Shown piece after piece: positions 1 through 9,139 of a stretch of DNA of 58,143 bases. Every line of letters begins with the position of its first letter. The stretch's first letter is position 1. The notes under the pieces are model-generated. The model saw nothing but the letters and a program-made list of their open reading frames with translations. It had not been told where the DNA came from and did not search any database. The stretch comes from Neomelitea salexigens DSM 19753 (lineage in GTDB: Bacteria > Pseudomonadota > Gammaproteobacteria > Pseudomonadales > Spongiibacteraceae). The stretch is from the NCBI RefSeq assembly GCF_000422345.1, contig NZ_AULP01000007.1, forward strand, positions 1-58,143, in the 5' to 3' direction. The translations under genes and the position numbers were made by a program.

Positions 1-141
1 AGAGTTGCCGTGCTCATCTACAACCTCTAAGTACCAGCCTTGCTGGCCTTCGAGTCGATATATTTCGATATTGACGGACGTGTTGCCAGCGGCTATCTCC
101 TGAGTCAGTTCTGAAAACTTGATGTTCTGTTCTTCTTCCAA
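1..141 (-). CDS. Hypothetical protein, N-terminal part (runs off the window)
   Basis: The first 47 codons of a minus-strand gene are visible; the rest lies beyond position 1. The likely start is TTG at 141, preceded by GGAGG about 8 nt upstream. No ATG fits this frame. The peptide starts LEEEQNIKFSELT and continues with EIAAGNTSVNIEIYRLEG and WYLEVVDEHGN, a soluble, acidic sequence with no signal peptide. It resembles short conserved proteins of unknown function in gammaproteobacteria, but I cannot name a family. It lies downstream of the tRNA on the same strand but is separated from it by a terminator, so it probably has its own promoter in 150-320. Confidence 0.6.
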   Translation of the reverse strand, partial: MEEEQNIKFSELTQEIAAGNTSVNIEIYRLEGQQGWYLEVVDEHGNS

Positions 142-270
142 AATTATTGCCTCCGCTAGGTGCGCTGTATCGCCAGTGTCATACCTGACGTTTTACAGTA
201 ATTTCTTTTGGCCGAATAGGGTGCCCGAAGGTCGTAGTGCGTTGCGCTTGCCGCAGAGTAAATTTGGTGA

Positions 271-300
271 TGGGCACACTGTGGGCACAGAATGGGCACA
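271..300. repeat. Three direct copies of TGGGCACA at an 11-nt period
   Basis: TGGGCACA occurs at 271-278, 282-289 and 293-300, each copy 11 nt after the last, about one helical turn. The array sits 67 nt from the 3' end of the initiator tRNA gene. Same-face octamers beside a tRNA gene resemble protein-binding arm sites such as those of tyrosine recombinases, but no integrase gene or duplicated tRNA end is visible. The rest of 142-320 shows no supported gene. Confidence 0.5.
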
Positions 301-322
301 GAGAGACTTTTATTTAGGCGAT

Positions 323-366
323 AAAAAAGGCGAATCTGCTAAGTGCATGATTCGCCTTTTCTTTTT

Positions 367-367
<1 letters not shown>
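323..367 (-). terminator. Intrinsic terminator after tRNA-fMet, probably bidirectional
   Basis: A perfect 12-bp stem is formed by 325-336 (AAAAGGCGAATC) and 349-360 (GATTCGCCTTTT) around a 12-nt loop. On the minus strand it starts just past the CCA end of the tRNA and ends in T residues. On the plus strand it is followed by another T-tract, so it could stop transcription from either side. Confidence 0.85.
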
Positions 368-443
<76 letters not shown>

Positions 444-480
444 ATTGACTGGTTGTCTTGTTCTCTAAGACAGGTCGCGC

Positions 481-509
481 ATTATAGGGATGGCTTTGGG
501 GGCTTGCAA
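481..509 (-). promoter_or_regulatory. Sigma-70 promoter of the initiator tRNA
   Basis: On the minus strand, TTGCAA (509-504) and a perfect TATAAT (486-481) are separated by 17 nt. The stretch after the -10 is GC-rich (GCGCGACC), the kind of discriminator expected of stringently controlled stable-RNA promoters. The predicted transcription start lies about 30 nt before the mature tRNA 5' end. Confidence 0.8.
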
Positions 510-562
510 GCCTTATGTGCGTTTTGTTTCAAATTTTTGAAAATACCGGTATTTAAAGCACA

Positions 563-1330
563 TTAGCCGCTGTGGCGAATGGAGCCATCGACAGGTAGCA
601 CGGTGCCGTTGATGAAGGATCCCGCTTCACTCGCGAGCAAGATGACCGGGCCCACAAGCTCGTCGATATTGCCCAGGCGTTTTGCAGGCATGCGCTGTAT
701 ATAGGCTTTACCAGCGTCGGTGGCGAAGAAGTCTTGGTTCATTTCGGTTAGGAACCAGCCCGGTGCGATGGCGTTTACGCGAATGCCGTGACGCATTAGG
801 TCGAGTGACATTGCCTGAGTGAGGTGGGCGACTGCCGCTTTTGACGCGCAGTAAGTGGTTTGGCCACTCTGCGCCATAATCGCTAGTACCGAGGCGATGT
901 TGATAATGCTGCCCTGTAGCCCGGCGGCGACCATGCGTGCGGCGCCTTCCTGCGCTACATTCCAAACCCCATTGAAGTTGGTGCCCATAACGAAGTCGCG
1001 AGACGCGTCGTCAATTTTAAGAAAGTTCTTCGGGTCGGCAACACCGGCGTTGTTAATGATGATGTCAGGCGTTCCCGACAGCGCTTCGGCGCGGTCATAG
1101 GCGGCATTGACGCTGCTGCGGTCGGCGACGTCCATGGCGACTGCATGGGCAACGCCGCCTGCGGTGCGAATTTCTTCCACGAGTGCTTGCAGTTTCTCTT
1201 CGCGGCGGGCACAGGCAATGATTTCCGCGCCGGCCTCGGCCAGCCCTTTGGCGATGCCGTGACCCAGGCCCGATGAGGCCCCGGTAATAAGTACTCGACG
1301 GTTTTGCAGAGAGAAACGTTGCAGGCTCAT
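563..1330 (-). CDS. SDR family NAD(P)-dependent oxidoreductase
   Basis: A 255-residue classical short-chain dehydrogenase/reductase of full family length. The Rossmann motif TGASSGLG is near residue 16, the NNAG motif is near 90, and the catalytic pair is in YCASK, with a Ser in the IASV stretch before it. The PG motif (APGWFLTEM) follows, and the C-terminus has the usual NGTVLPVDG. It should reduce or oxidise a carbonyl/alcohol substrate in the cytoplasm. The substrate cannot be read from sequence; members like this are often annotated as 3-oxoacyl-ACP reductase-like or gluconate dehydrogenase-like. It stands alone, divergent from the acyltransferase at 1576. Confidence 0.9.
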   Translation of the reverse strand: MSLQRFSLQNRRVLITGASSGLGHGIAKGLAEAGAEIIACARREEKLQALVEEIRTAGGVAHAVAMDVADRSSVNAAYDRAEALSGTPDIIINNAGVADPKNFLKIDDASRDFVMGTNFNGVWNVAQEGAARMVAAGLQGSIINIASVLAIMAQSGQTTYCASKAAVAHLTQAMSLDLMRHGIRVNAIAPGWFLTEMNQDFFATDAGKAYIQRMPAKRLGNIDELVGPVILLASEAGSFINGTVLPVDGSIRHSG

Positions 1331-1484
1331 TCGCTTATCCTTCGCTGTTTAGTTATTGAAAGAGTGCCCGATTAAAGCGACTTTCGGCGCCGATAGGAAG
1401 CTCTTTTCATGCTCTGGTGTGTCATTGCGCTGCGTTCATGTCGCGTTAGGACTGTCGTGGCGCGGCTGCGCATCTTTTCAGCAA

Positions 1485-1514
1485 TTGAGGTAGAATTCTG
1501 CCCTCAAATAATAC
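1485..1514 (+). promoter_or_regulatory. Possible promoter with inverted repeat before the acyltransferase-dinG unit
   Basis: TTGAGG (1485-1490) and TAATAC (1509-1514), 18 nt apart, resemble sigma-70 elements. TTGAGG also pairs with CCTCAA at 1502-1507, giving an inverted repeat inside the promoter that could be an operator. A CCCCC-GAT-GGGGG hairpin follows at about 1520. Assigned by eye only. Confidence 0.35.
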
Positions 1515-1575
1515 CTCTCCCCCGATGGGGGATACTGCTTCGGCGCGACGACGCAGCCGCCGAGGTCTGCGATGA

Positions 1576-2736
1576 GTGAATACGATGGATGAATTTGCCG
1601 ATATTCGGCCCTACCGCGACAGTGAGGTGCGGGAGGTGCTGGATCGCCTGTTAGTTGATGATGAATTACTCAACGCCGTTGCTGCGCTGCGCATGCCAAG
1701 AGCCAGCCGTTGGTTCCCAAAGTTGCTGCGACCGGTGATCAGTGCAATTTTGCGCCGGCAGTTTAAGCGCGTTGTTTCTGTGGCAGATTTTCAGCAGCGG
1801 GTGAAAAGCTATATGGATAGCATGATCGCTCGTTCCACCAGTGCATTCACGGTATCGGGGCTGGAAAACCTCTCGGCGGACAAGGCCTACCTGTTTATCA
1901 GTAATCACCGAGATATCGCTCTCGACCCCGCATTTGTGAACTATGCGCTCCATACCAATGGCATGGACACGGTGCGTATCGCGATCGGCGATAATTTGTT
2001 GTCCAAGGCTTTTGCTGCCGATTTGATGCGTATCAATAAGAGTTTCATCGTGCAGCGCAGTGCCAAGGGGCCAAGGCAGATGCTGGCCGCATTTAAGAAG
2101 CTGTCCAGCTACATTCGCCATTCTCTGCATCAAGAGCGCTCGTCGATATGGATCGCTCAGCGGGAGGGACGCGCAAAAGACGGCAACGATGCGACTGAAG
2201 TTGCGCTGCTAAAGATGATCGGTATGTCGCAGCGTAAAGCCGACGAGAGCTTCGCCGAATTTATTGCGGCGATGAATATTGTGCCGGTGAGCATCAGCTA
2301 TGAATGGGACCCGCTGGATGCAGCCAAAGCTCATGAGCTGGCCCAGATAGAAGTGGATGGCAGCTATGAAAAGGCCGAGCACGAGGACCTGAAAAGCATC
2401 GCGACGGGAATTGTTGGGCAAAAGGGGCATGTGCATGTGCATTTCGGTACGCCGATGAGTGGCGACTACAGCGATGCCAGCGAGCTTGCCCAGGCCATCG
2501 ATGCCCAAATCATCGGCAACTACCGGTTACACGGTAGCAACCTGTTGGCGTACATACGCTTGTTTAACGACGAACGCTGGCGCTCAGTGACCACGGCGGA
2601 TGTGCCCGCCGCCGAGGTGGCGCACTTTGACGAGCACTTCGCCAATATGCCGCCCGACTATCGGCGCAAGGCGCTAGAGATCTATGCACGACCGCTGATT
2701 AACCAATTGGCTTTACAAGAGAGTACCTCTGCGTGA
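1576..2736 (+). CDS. 1-acyl-sn-glycerol-3-phosphate acyltransferase (PlsC-type)
   Basis: A 386-residue protein with a central lysophospholipid acyltransferase domain. The catalytic HX4D motif is in SNHRDIALDP (about residue 110), and the acceptor-binding motif is in QREGRAKDG (about residue 195). It probably transfers an acyl chain to a glycerolipid at the inner membrane face. It is longer than a standard PlsC of about 240 residues, with about 90 extra residues before the motif and a long C-terminal tail. The start is taken as GTG 1576 (GAGG 10 nt upstream); ATG 1585 is the alternative. The next gene, dinG, begins 18 nt downstream, so the two are probably co-transcribed. Confidence 0.85.
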   Translation: MNTMDEFADIRPYRDSEVREVLDRLLVDDELLNAVAALRMPRASRWFPKLLRPVISAILRRQFKRVVSVADFQQRVKSYMDSMIARSTSAFTVSGLENLSADKAYLFISNHRDIALDPAFVNYALHTNGMDTVRIAIGDNLLSKAFAADLMRINKSFIVQRSAKGPRQMLAAFKKLSSYIRHSLHQERSSIWIAQREGRAKDGNDATEVALLKMIGMSQRKADESFAEFIAAMNIVPVSISYEWDPLDAAKAHELAQIEVDGSYEKAEHEDLKSIATGIVGQKGHVHVHFGTPMSGDYSDASELAQAIDAQIIGNYRLHGSNLLAYIRLFNDERWRSVTTADVPAAEVAHFDEHFANMPPDYRRKALEIYARPLINQLALQESTSA

Positions 2737-2754
2737 GGTTGTCGGGAGCCAATA

Positions 2755-4878
2755 GTGCTGAGTGATGCGCTAAAACAGCAGATTCAGGGCGCGTACCGCC
2801 AGTTTCTTGACAGCAAATCGCTGCGGCCGCGCCTCGGCCAGCGCTTAATGATTGCCCATATTGCGCGAGTGCTGGGTGGAATAAAGCGCAATCAAGACCA
2901 CAAGCGCAGCGGCGGGGACCACCTGTGTGTGGTGGAAGCTGGCACGGGCACGGGCAAGACCCTGGCTTATGCGTTGGCGGCGATACCCATTGCGCGGGAA
3001 TGCGACAAAACACTGGTGATTGCCACCGCGACAGTGGCTTTGCAGGAGCAGATTCTGCAGCGAGACTTGCCGGATATTCTTCAGCACAGCGGCCTGTCTT
3101 TCACTTTGAGTTTGTCCAAAGGGCGCCGCCGTTATTTGTGTCTCTCTAAACTTGACCAAATTCTCAGTGGTGGCGATGCCGCGACCCTACCGCTTTATCC
3201 TGATGAGCGCAGCGCCGCGCCGGATAACAGCGCTCTGGCGTTGTATACGCGTTTTGCCGATACCTTGGCGAGTGGTCAGTGGGACGGTGATCGCGATAAC
3301 TGGGACAGTGTATTGCCGGAGGAGCAGTGGCAGCGCGTCACTACCGACCACGCGCAGTGCAGTGGTCGGCGTTGTAGTCATGTGAAGCAGTGCAGCTTCT
3401 TTAAAGCGCGGGAGTCGATGGCTCAAGCCGAGGTGGTTGTGGCAAACCACGACCTCGTGCTGGCCGACTTAGCGTTGGGTGGCGGCGCAATACTGCCGCC
3501 GCCGGAAGAGTGCATTTATATTTTCGACGAAGCCCATCACCTTCCCGATAAAGTCATTAATCATTTCAGTGCGAACTTTCGCCTCGGCGCCAGTGAGCGA
3601 TGGCTGGAACAAGCGGAGCGCAGTATTGCGCCTATTCTGGCCATACCGGCCATGCAAAAGTCACTCAGGGGTCAGTTTGACTCTCTATTGAACCTGCTCG
3701 TTGCCGCGCGAGAGGCGCTGAACCCGCTCAGGCCGATATTGGTGGAATTGCTCGAGGGGGCCGTTGAGCGGCAGGGCAATAAGCAGCTGCGCTTTGAAGA
3801 GGGCAGGGTGCCCGAGCGACTGGCTGAGCGAGCGCGCGAGTTGCGCGTTGCCTTTGCTGCACTGGTGCAGCATTGCGAGGCCATGAGCGACACCCTCCAG
3901 GACGGTTTGGATAAGGGCACATTAGAGCAGCGCCGCGACGAGTTGGAACAGTGGTTGGGGGATGTGTCGGCGATGCGCTTTCGCTGCCAGAATATGCTGG
4001 CCCTGTGGCAGTCCTACGCCAGCGATAGCCGCACGGAAAAGCCGCCTATTGCCCGCTGGCTGATTCTGGTTGATGCCGGTCAGGGGCTCAAGGATATGGA
4101 GCTTAACAGCAGCCCTATTTTGGCGGCAAAGACCCTTCAGTCGTCACTGTGGTCGCGATGTTATGGCGCGGTATTGACGTCGGCTACGCTTACGGCGCTC
4201 GGCAGTTTTAAGCGCTTTAGTATGCGCGCTGGCTTATACGAAGATGCCAGCTTTGAGGTGGTACCCAGCCCTTTCAATCACGCCGATGCGGGGCAATTAC
4301 ATGTGCCTGCGATGAACTGCGATGCCGGCGATGCCCAAGCGCATACCGACGCATTAATTGAGATGCTGCCGCAGCTGCTGGACAAGGCGGCGGGAAGCCT
4401 GGTGCTGTTCGCGTCGCGAAAACAGCTTAATGCGGTCTATGAGGGAGTGCCCTTGTCGCTGCGCAGCTTGATACTGGCGCAGGGTGAATTGCCTAAGCAT
4501 GATATTTTGCGGCAGCATCGCGAGCGTCTGGACGCCGGAAAGGGTAGCGTTATTTTTGGCTTGGCCAGTTTCGCAGAAGGGGTCGATTTGCCGGGTAAAT
4601 ACTGCTCCCATGTGGTGATCGCGAAAATTCCCTTTGCCGTGCCAGAAGATCCAGTAGAAGAGGCGCTGGCAGAGTGGATAAGCGCCAATAACGGCAACCC
4701 CTTTATGGAAATTACCGTGCCGGATGCGGCGGTTCGCCTTATTCAGGCCAGTGGGCGCTTGCTGCGCAGTGAGTCTGATCGGGGAAAAATCAGCATTCTG
4801 GACCGGCGTATAGTCACCCGTCAGTACGGCCGCAAAATGCTCGACTCAATGCCGCCCTACCAACAAGTGATAGAGTAA
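2755..4878 (+). CDS. dinG: ATP-dependent DNA helicase DinG (Fe-S, XPD-like)
   Basis: A 707-residue superfamily 2 helicase. Walker A is AGTGTGKT (about residue 65). The Fe-S cysteines are in YLCLS and in the C-x4-C-x5-C cluster of the GRRCSHVKQCSF region. The DEAH box is IFDEAHH (about residue 260). C-terminal motifs include LTSATL, the FGLASFAEGVDLPG stretch and QASGRLLRS. DinG is a 5'-3' helicase that resolves R-loops, D-loops and other structures during DNA repair. It starts with GTG at 2755 after GGGAG. Length and motifs agree with E. coli DinG. I do not see a clear LexA box upstream, so SOS control is unproven here. Confidence 0.95.
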   Translation: MLSDALKQQIQGAYRQFLDSKSLRPRLGQRLMIAHIARVLGGIKRNQDHKRSGGDHLCVVEAGTGTGKTLAYALAAIPIARECDKTLVIATATVALQEQILQRDLPDILQHSGLSFTLSLSKGRRRYLCLSKLDQILSGGDAATLPLYPDERSAAPDNSALALYTRFADTLASGQWDGDRDNWDSVLPEEQWQRVTTDHAQCSGRRCSHVKQCSFFKARESMAQAEVVVANHDLVLADLALGGGAILPPPEECIYIFDEAHHLPDKVINHFSANFRLGASERWLEQAERSIAPILAIPAMQKSLRGQFDSLLNLLVAAREALNPLRPILVELLEGAVERQGNKQLRFEEGRVPERLAERARELRVAFAALVQHCEAMSDTLQDGLDKGTLEQRRDELEQWLGDVSAMRFRCQNMLALWQSYASDSRTEKPPIARWLILVDAGQGLKDMELNSSPILAAKTLQSSLWSRCYGAVLTSATLTALGSFKRFSMRAGLYEDASFEVVPSPFNHADAGQLHVPAMNCDAGDAQAHTDALIEMLPQLLDKAAGSLVLFASRKQLNAVYEGVPLSLRSLILAQGELPKHDILRQHRERLDAGKGSVIFGLASFAEGVDLPGKYCSHVVIAKIPFAVPEDPVEEALAEWISANNGNPFMEITVPDAAVRLIQASGRLLRSESDRGKISILDRRIVTRQYGRKMLDSMPPYQQVIE

Positions 4879-4882
4879 AGTT

Positions 4883-5224
4883 GTGAGTTTGTATTACCGC
4901 GTTTCCGCAACGCTGATTGATATTGAAGCTGAGCTGCGTCGCATCGGGCACTGGGAAAGCCAGCGGCCATCTGAGCAGGCTCTGCGCAGCGAGCAACCCT
5001 TTGCCGTGGATACCTTGTCGTTCAACCAGTGGTTGCAGTTTATCTTTATTCCGCGAATGCGCTTTCTTGCTGAGCAGAAGCAGAGCCTGCCGGGGGCGTG
5101 TAATATTTCGCCAATGGCGGAGGAGTTTTATCGCGGCCAGAATCTGCCTGTGACCGAGCTGCTGGCGGCGCTGCGACATATCGACAGCTTATTAAGTAAT
5201 GGCGGTGACGCGCCGACGCGATAA
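4883..5224 (+). CDS. yqcC: YqcC family protein (DUF446)
   Basis: A 113-residue soluble helical protein. It has the recognisable family core: W near residue 24 followed by QRPSEQAL, then FAVDTLSFNQWLQFIFIPRM and the C-terminal NLPVTELLAALRHID. The function is unknown; in enterics the gene lies next to truC. Here it follows dinG by 4 nt with a GTG start (4883), so it is the last gene of the acyltransferase-dinG-yqcC unit. Length matches the family. Confidence 0.85.
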   Translation: MSLYYRVSATLIDIEAELRRIGHWESQRPSEQALRSEQPFAVDTLSFNQWLQFIFIPRMRFLAEQKQSLPGACNISPMAEEFYRGQNLPVTELLAALRHIDSLLSNGGDAPTR

Positions 5225-5252
5225 CTCATCGCTCCGGCGCGCAGAGGGGGGC

Positions 5253-5876
5253 TTAGTTTGCGCTGTTGTTGTCTTCGGCTGCCATTACCATGCGCACCAA
5301 GTGAGCCAGTGAGCGCACGCCCATTTTTTCCATCACCCGGGCGCGGTGAATTTCCACGGTGCGTTGGCTGATATCCAGGTCATAGGCAATGACCTTATTG
5401 GCCTTGCCTTCAATCATTAGCTCCATGACCTGTTTCTCGCGCGGGGTTAACTCGGCGAGACGCTCAATAATCTTGTGCTTTTCTTCCAGGTCGGCGCGGT
5501 TTTCAGCGTCCGCAGCGATCGCCTGCTGAATCTTGCCCAGCAGCTCTTCCTCTCGGTAGGGCTTTTGTACGAAGTCAACAGCGCCGCGCTGCATGGCTTC
5601 AACGGCCATCGGAACATCGCCGTGGCCGGTAACGAAGATAATCGGCAGAATGGAGTTTCGCATGTTCAGCTGGCGTTGAAGCTCCATGCCGTTCATGCCG
5701 GGCATACGGATATCCAGTACCATACAGCCGGCCATATCAGTGGAGAAGTCCTCTAAAAAGGCATCTGCGCGAGAGTACGCGGCAACGTGGTAGCCTACCG
5801 ATTCCAAGACCATTTGCAGTGAGTCGCGAACAGCGTCATCGTCTTCAACCAAGTAGACAGTTGCTTCTTTTGTCAT
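5253..5876 (-). CDS. FixJ/NarL-type two-component response regulator
   Basis: A 207-residue regulator. The N-terminal receiver has the acidic pocket E11/D12/D13, phospho-acceptor D55 (LDIRMPG), T83 and K105 (QKPY). The C-terminal LuxR-type helix-turn-helix runs from ELTPREKQVM to SQRTVEIHRARVMEKM. This is the FixJ/TodT/DctR arrangement: phosphorylation by a partner kinase should allow DNA binding and activation. It is divergent from the two large kinase genes at 6050 and 9129, whose FixL-like kinase is its natural partner candidate. The 170-nt gap between the units probably holds both promoters. Confidence 0.92.
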   Translation of the reverse strand: MTKEATVYLVEDDDAVRDSLQMVLESVGYHVAAYSRADAFLEDFSTDMAGCMVLDIRMPGMNGMELQRQLNMRNSILPIIFVTGHGDVPMAVEAMQRGAVDFVQKPYREEELLGKIQQAIAADAENRADLEEKHKIIERLAELTPREKQVMELMIEGKANKVIAYDLDISQRTVEIHRARVMEKMGVRSLAHLVRMVMAAEDNNSAN

Positions 5877-6049
5877 TATCCCGTCCTTGCTTTGTCAGGC
5901 GTCTGTTGCCCAGATTAGCCGAAATCTATGGGGTTTTGCCAGCTTCATGCAGAAATTCCTCACTGCGATACTGGCGAAGCGCGATCTGAGCCGATAAGCT
6001 TCTGGTTTATATGCCTTCGGGCCACCAATATGAAGAAGAAAGGGTGCGC

Positions 6050-9000
6050 ATGAAATCGAAGCGCAGTTTAGTTCAGATATACCTCCTCAGCCTGGTTGCC
6101 TTGTCGGCAATTCCGCTGGCTGTGCTGGGTTACATCTGGATCGCCAAAGAGTACGAACGCTACACTCAGCAGAGTGAGGATTGGCGCGACAGTTATATCG
6201 AGTCACGCCGTGAACTGCTGCGTCGCGAGGTCGACAAGGCCGTTGAATACTTAGAATTTAGACGCACTCAGCTCAACCGTCAGCTTTACAACGACCTGCG
6301 CCACCAAGTGGCCATTGGCCTGTCGCTCATAGAGAACACGCGCAAGGAATATGTGGGTGAGAGCCGCAAGGAGCAGCTGAGCCGCTTGCGCACCACAATG
6401 AGCTCGCTCAGCTTTCACGACAACAACGGCTTTTTCTTTCTTTTCGATTCCGCCGGGCGGGCAATTTTGCCGCCCATGCATCCCGCTGGTGATAAACGCC
6501 TGAGCGACGGCAAGGTACTTAACGCCTTTGCCGAACAGATACGCTCGGTCACACAAAAGAAAAATTACGACTTTGTAGAATACCGAGTCACTGACGGTAG
6601 TCGCCCTGGCACCAGTGAGCGCAACTTCAGCTTTGTGTACTACTTCGAGCCGCTTGGCTTGTACATGGGGGCGAGTGTTTACCTACATGACGAGATTGCG
6701 CGCGTACAGAAAGAAGTTGTTGAGCGTATAGCCGCTGTGCCCGTCGATACCGAAAACTCAATCCTGTTTATGGTGGACGGCGATGGGCGGCAGTTGGTCA
6801 ATGGCTATGACCCCGAAGCAGTGGGCCAGCCAATGCCCGATGTGCTTGCCGCCACCCAAGGTTTGGACGCCGAAAACAACAGCTTGTTTACCGAGCTAAG
6901 TTGGCGAAACCGGGAAGGCGGCCAGCAGCCGGTGGTTTCCTATATCCGTCGCTACCAGCCCTGGGGCTGGACCCTGGGCTCGGCAGTGTTTTTGGACGAG
7001 CTCAATGCCAAACTGTTGGCTGAGCGCTCCGCCCTGCAGAGCCGTGTAGAAGAACATATTTTATTCATCTTGGTCATCGCCTTTGGCCTGATGTTGTTCT
7101 CGATGATCGCGGCGCGCTGGTTGGCTCGGCGCAGTGCGCACGGCTTCAACATCTTTCAGCAGTTTTTTGCCGACGCCAGCAAGCGTTCAACATTTATCGA
7201 CGTGGAGCGGCTGCCGTTTGCCGAGTTTCAACACTTGGCGGAAGATGCCAACTTCATGGTCGAGAAGCGCACCCAAACGGAGCGCGCGCTTAAACTGAGT
7301 GAACGGCGCTTCCAATTAGCCTTGGATGCCGCCCAAAACCACCTCTGGGATCTCGACCTAAGCACTGGCTTAGTGACTGTGGGTGCCAGCTTCTTTCGCT
7401 CGCTGGGCTACACCCCACCGAGCAAGCCCTATGCCGTGGCGGCATTCAAAGAAATTGCCTACCCGGATGATCTGCAGATTATCGCCTCTGCCGTTGATAG
7501 TTGGTTGGGTTTGGCAACCGGGAATAGCGTCGAGTTTCGGGTTCGCGACAGCGACGGGAATTACCACTGGATATACAGTCGCGGCGACGTTGTAGAAAAC
7601 GACGAGCATGATCAGCCCCTGCGCGCGATGGGGATCATGACCGATATCACCGAGCGCAAGCGTATGGAGCAGGATTTGGTGGATGCGCGTATCGCCGCCG
7701 AAGATGCGCTCCATGCAAAGAGCCAGTTCCTTTCAAGTGTGAGCCACGAGCTGCGCACACCGCTTAATGGCGTACTGGGCTACGCGCAATTATTGCAAAA
7801 AGAGCAGGGCTTCCCGCCAGACAGCAAAGAGTATTTACGCGCGATCGAAAGCTGCGGCAAGCACTTGTTGAACTTGATTAACGATGTGCTCGATCTGGCA
7901 AAAATTGAAAGTGGCAATATCAATATCGTATGCGAAGCGAATGACCTCGATGATGTTATCGCCAGTGTTGGCGACATTGTCGGCCATCGCGCGAAGTCGA
8001 AAGGCCTGGAGTTCATCATTGAGGTTGCCGACGATGTAGAGCGCAAGCTGCAATTCGACGCCGTAAAGCTGCGGCAGGTATTGGTTAACCTGCTCGATAA
8101 CGCCGTCAAGTTCACCAACAGTGGACAGGTGGGCCTGAAGGTTGGCGTTAACGAAGTTGATGATAGCTTGCAGTTTGAGGTTCGCGACTCCGGTATTGGT
8201 ATTCCCGCCGACAAGCTGCGAGATGTTTTTGAGCCCTTCCGCCAAGTGAATCCTCAAGACGGTAAGGGAACGGGGCTTGGCCTGTCGATCTGTCGGCGCT
8301 TGGTAGAGGCGATGGGTGGCAGTTTGAATGTGCGCAGCGAGGAAGGTGTTGGCAGCTGTTTCTACTTCCACATCCCGCTAATGCCCGTGTCAGAGCAAAG
8401 CTCGCCGTTATTAGATGCGCCCGAAACGCCGGAGCCCGTCGCTGAAGAAGCCGAAATATCGGGTAATCCTGCGGTGATTGTTGCCGACGACGTGGCGGTG
8501 AATCGCCAGGTATTGCTGGGCATGTTGGAAGATATTACCGACGACGTTCGAGAAGCGGCGAACGGACTTGAGGTGATAGAGCGTTTGAAGGAGCGCGACG
8601 CCGCCGTTATTTTGATGGATTTGCGAATGCCGGAAATGGACGGCATGGAAGCAACGCGGATCATTAAGCAGGAAATGAAGCACGATGTTGCCATTATTAT
8701 GGCATCGGCCACCACCGACGAGGGAATGGTGGAAGAAGCGCGCTCCTTCGGCTGTGATGATTTCCTTCCCAAACCGATTAGCATGGCGGACCTGTACAAG
8801 GTAATGGCGCGATTTTGCGATACCGCCGTGCCAGACGACTCACCGGTGGCGAGCGTTGCGCCGGCGGCGTTAAAAGCGGGATATATCGATGTTTATCCGA
8901 ACGCATCAGCGTCTGAGGACGTGCCGCTGCCCGAGGAATTGCTGGAAAAATTAGCCCACGCCGTAGACCTCGGTGATGTCACCGGCTTGCGAGAACTGCT

Positions 9001-9139
9001 TGAGGTGCTGCGTAAGCGTCATCCAGAGCAGCGCGAATTGAGTGAAGAGGCCGAGCGCCTCCTGCGTGAATTCGACTTTGAGCGCTTAGGGCAATTGTTC
9101 AAGTCAGTAAATGAAGGAGCCGCCGTCGATGGCACCTGA
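6050..9139 (+). CDS. Hybrid sensor histidine kinase (Cache-PAS-HisKA-HATPase-REC)
   Basis: A 1029-residue membrane kinase. TM1 is near residues 8-30. A large periplasmic region with two Cache-like units follows, containing the [12 protein letters not shown] and [11 protein letters not shown] strands and typical of small-ligand sensors. TM2 is near 338-360. A PAS domain (about 420-540) ends in DITERK. The phospho-acceptor is H566 in [10 protein letters not shown]; ATPase motifs include DNAVKF, DSGIGIP and GTGLGLS. A C-terminal receiver has D857 in [10 protein letters not shown], followed by a short acidic helical tail. ATG 6050 was chosen because AAAGGG lies 5 nt upstream; an in-frame ATG at 6011 has no such site. 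The stop overlaps the next start by 11 nt, so the pair is translationally linked. Confidence 0.93.
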   Translation: MKSKRSLVQIYLLSLVALSAIPLAVLGYIWIAKEYERYTQQSEDWRDSYIESRRELLRREVDKAVEYLEFRRTQLNRQLYNDLRHQVAIGLSLIENTRKEYVGESRKEQLSRLRTTMSSLSFHDNNGFFFLFDSAGRAILPPMHPAGDKRLSDGKVLNAFAEQIRSVTQKKNYDFVEYRVTDGSRPGTSERNFSFVYYFEPLGLYMGASVYLHDEIARVQKEVVERIAAVPVDTENSILFMVDGDGRQLVNGYDPEAVGQPMPDVLAATQGLDAENNSLFTELSWRNREGGQQPVVSYIRRYQPWGWTLGSAVFLDELNAKLLAERSALQSRVEEHILFILVIAFGLMLFSMIAARWLARRSAHGFNIFQQFFADASKRSTFIDVERLPFAEFQHLAEDANFMVEKRTQTERALKLSERRFQLALDAAQNHLWDLDLSTGLVTVGASFFRSLGYTPPSKPYAVAAFKEIAYPDDLQIIASAVDSWLGLATGNSVEFRVRDSDGNYHWIYSRGDVVENDEHDQPLRAMGIMTDITERKRMEQDLVDARIAAEDALHAKSQFLSSVSHELRTPLNGVLGYAQLLQKEQGFPPDSKEYLRAIESCGKHLLNLINDVLDLAKIESGNINIVCEANDLDDVIASVGDIVGHRAKSKGLEFIIEVADDVERKLQFDAVKLRQVLVNLLDNAVKFTNSGQVGLKVGVNEVDDSLQFEVRDSGIGIPADKLRDVFEPFRQVNPQDGKGTGLGLSICRRLVEAMGGSLNVRSEEGVGSCFYFHIPLMPVSEQSSPLLDAPETPEPVAEEAEISGNPAVIVADDVAVNRQVLLGMLEDITDDVREAANGLEVIERLKERDAAVILMDLRMPEMDGMEATRIIKQEMKHDVAIIMASATTDEGMVEEARSFGCDDFLPKPISMADLYKVMARFCDTAVPDDSPVASVAPAALKAGYIDVYPNASASEDVPLPEELLEKLAHAVDLGDVTGLRELLEVLRKRHPEQRELSEEAERLLREFDFERLGQLFKSVNEGAAVDGT

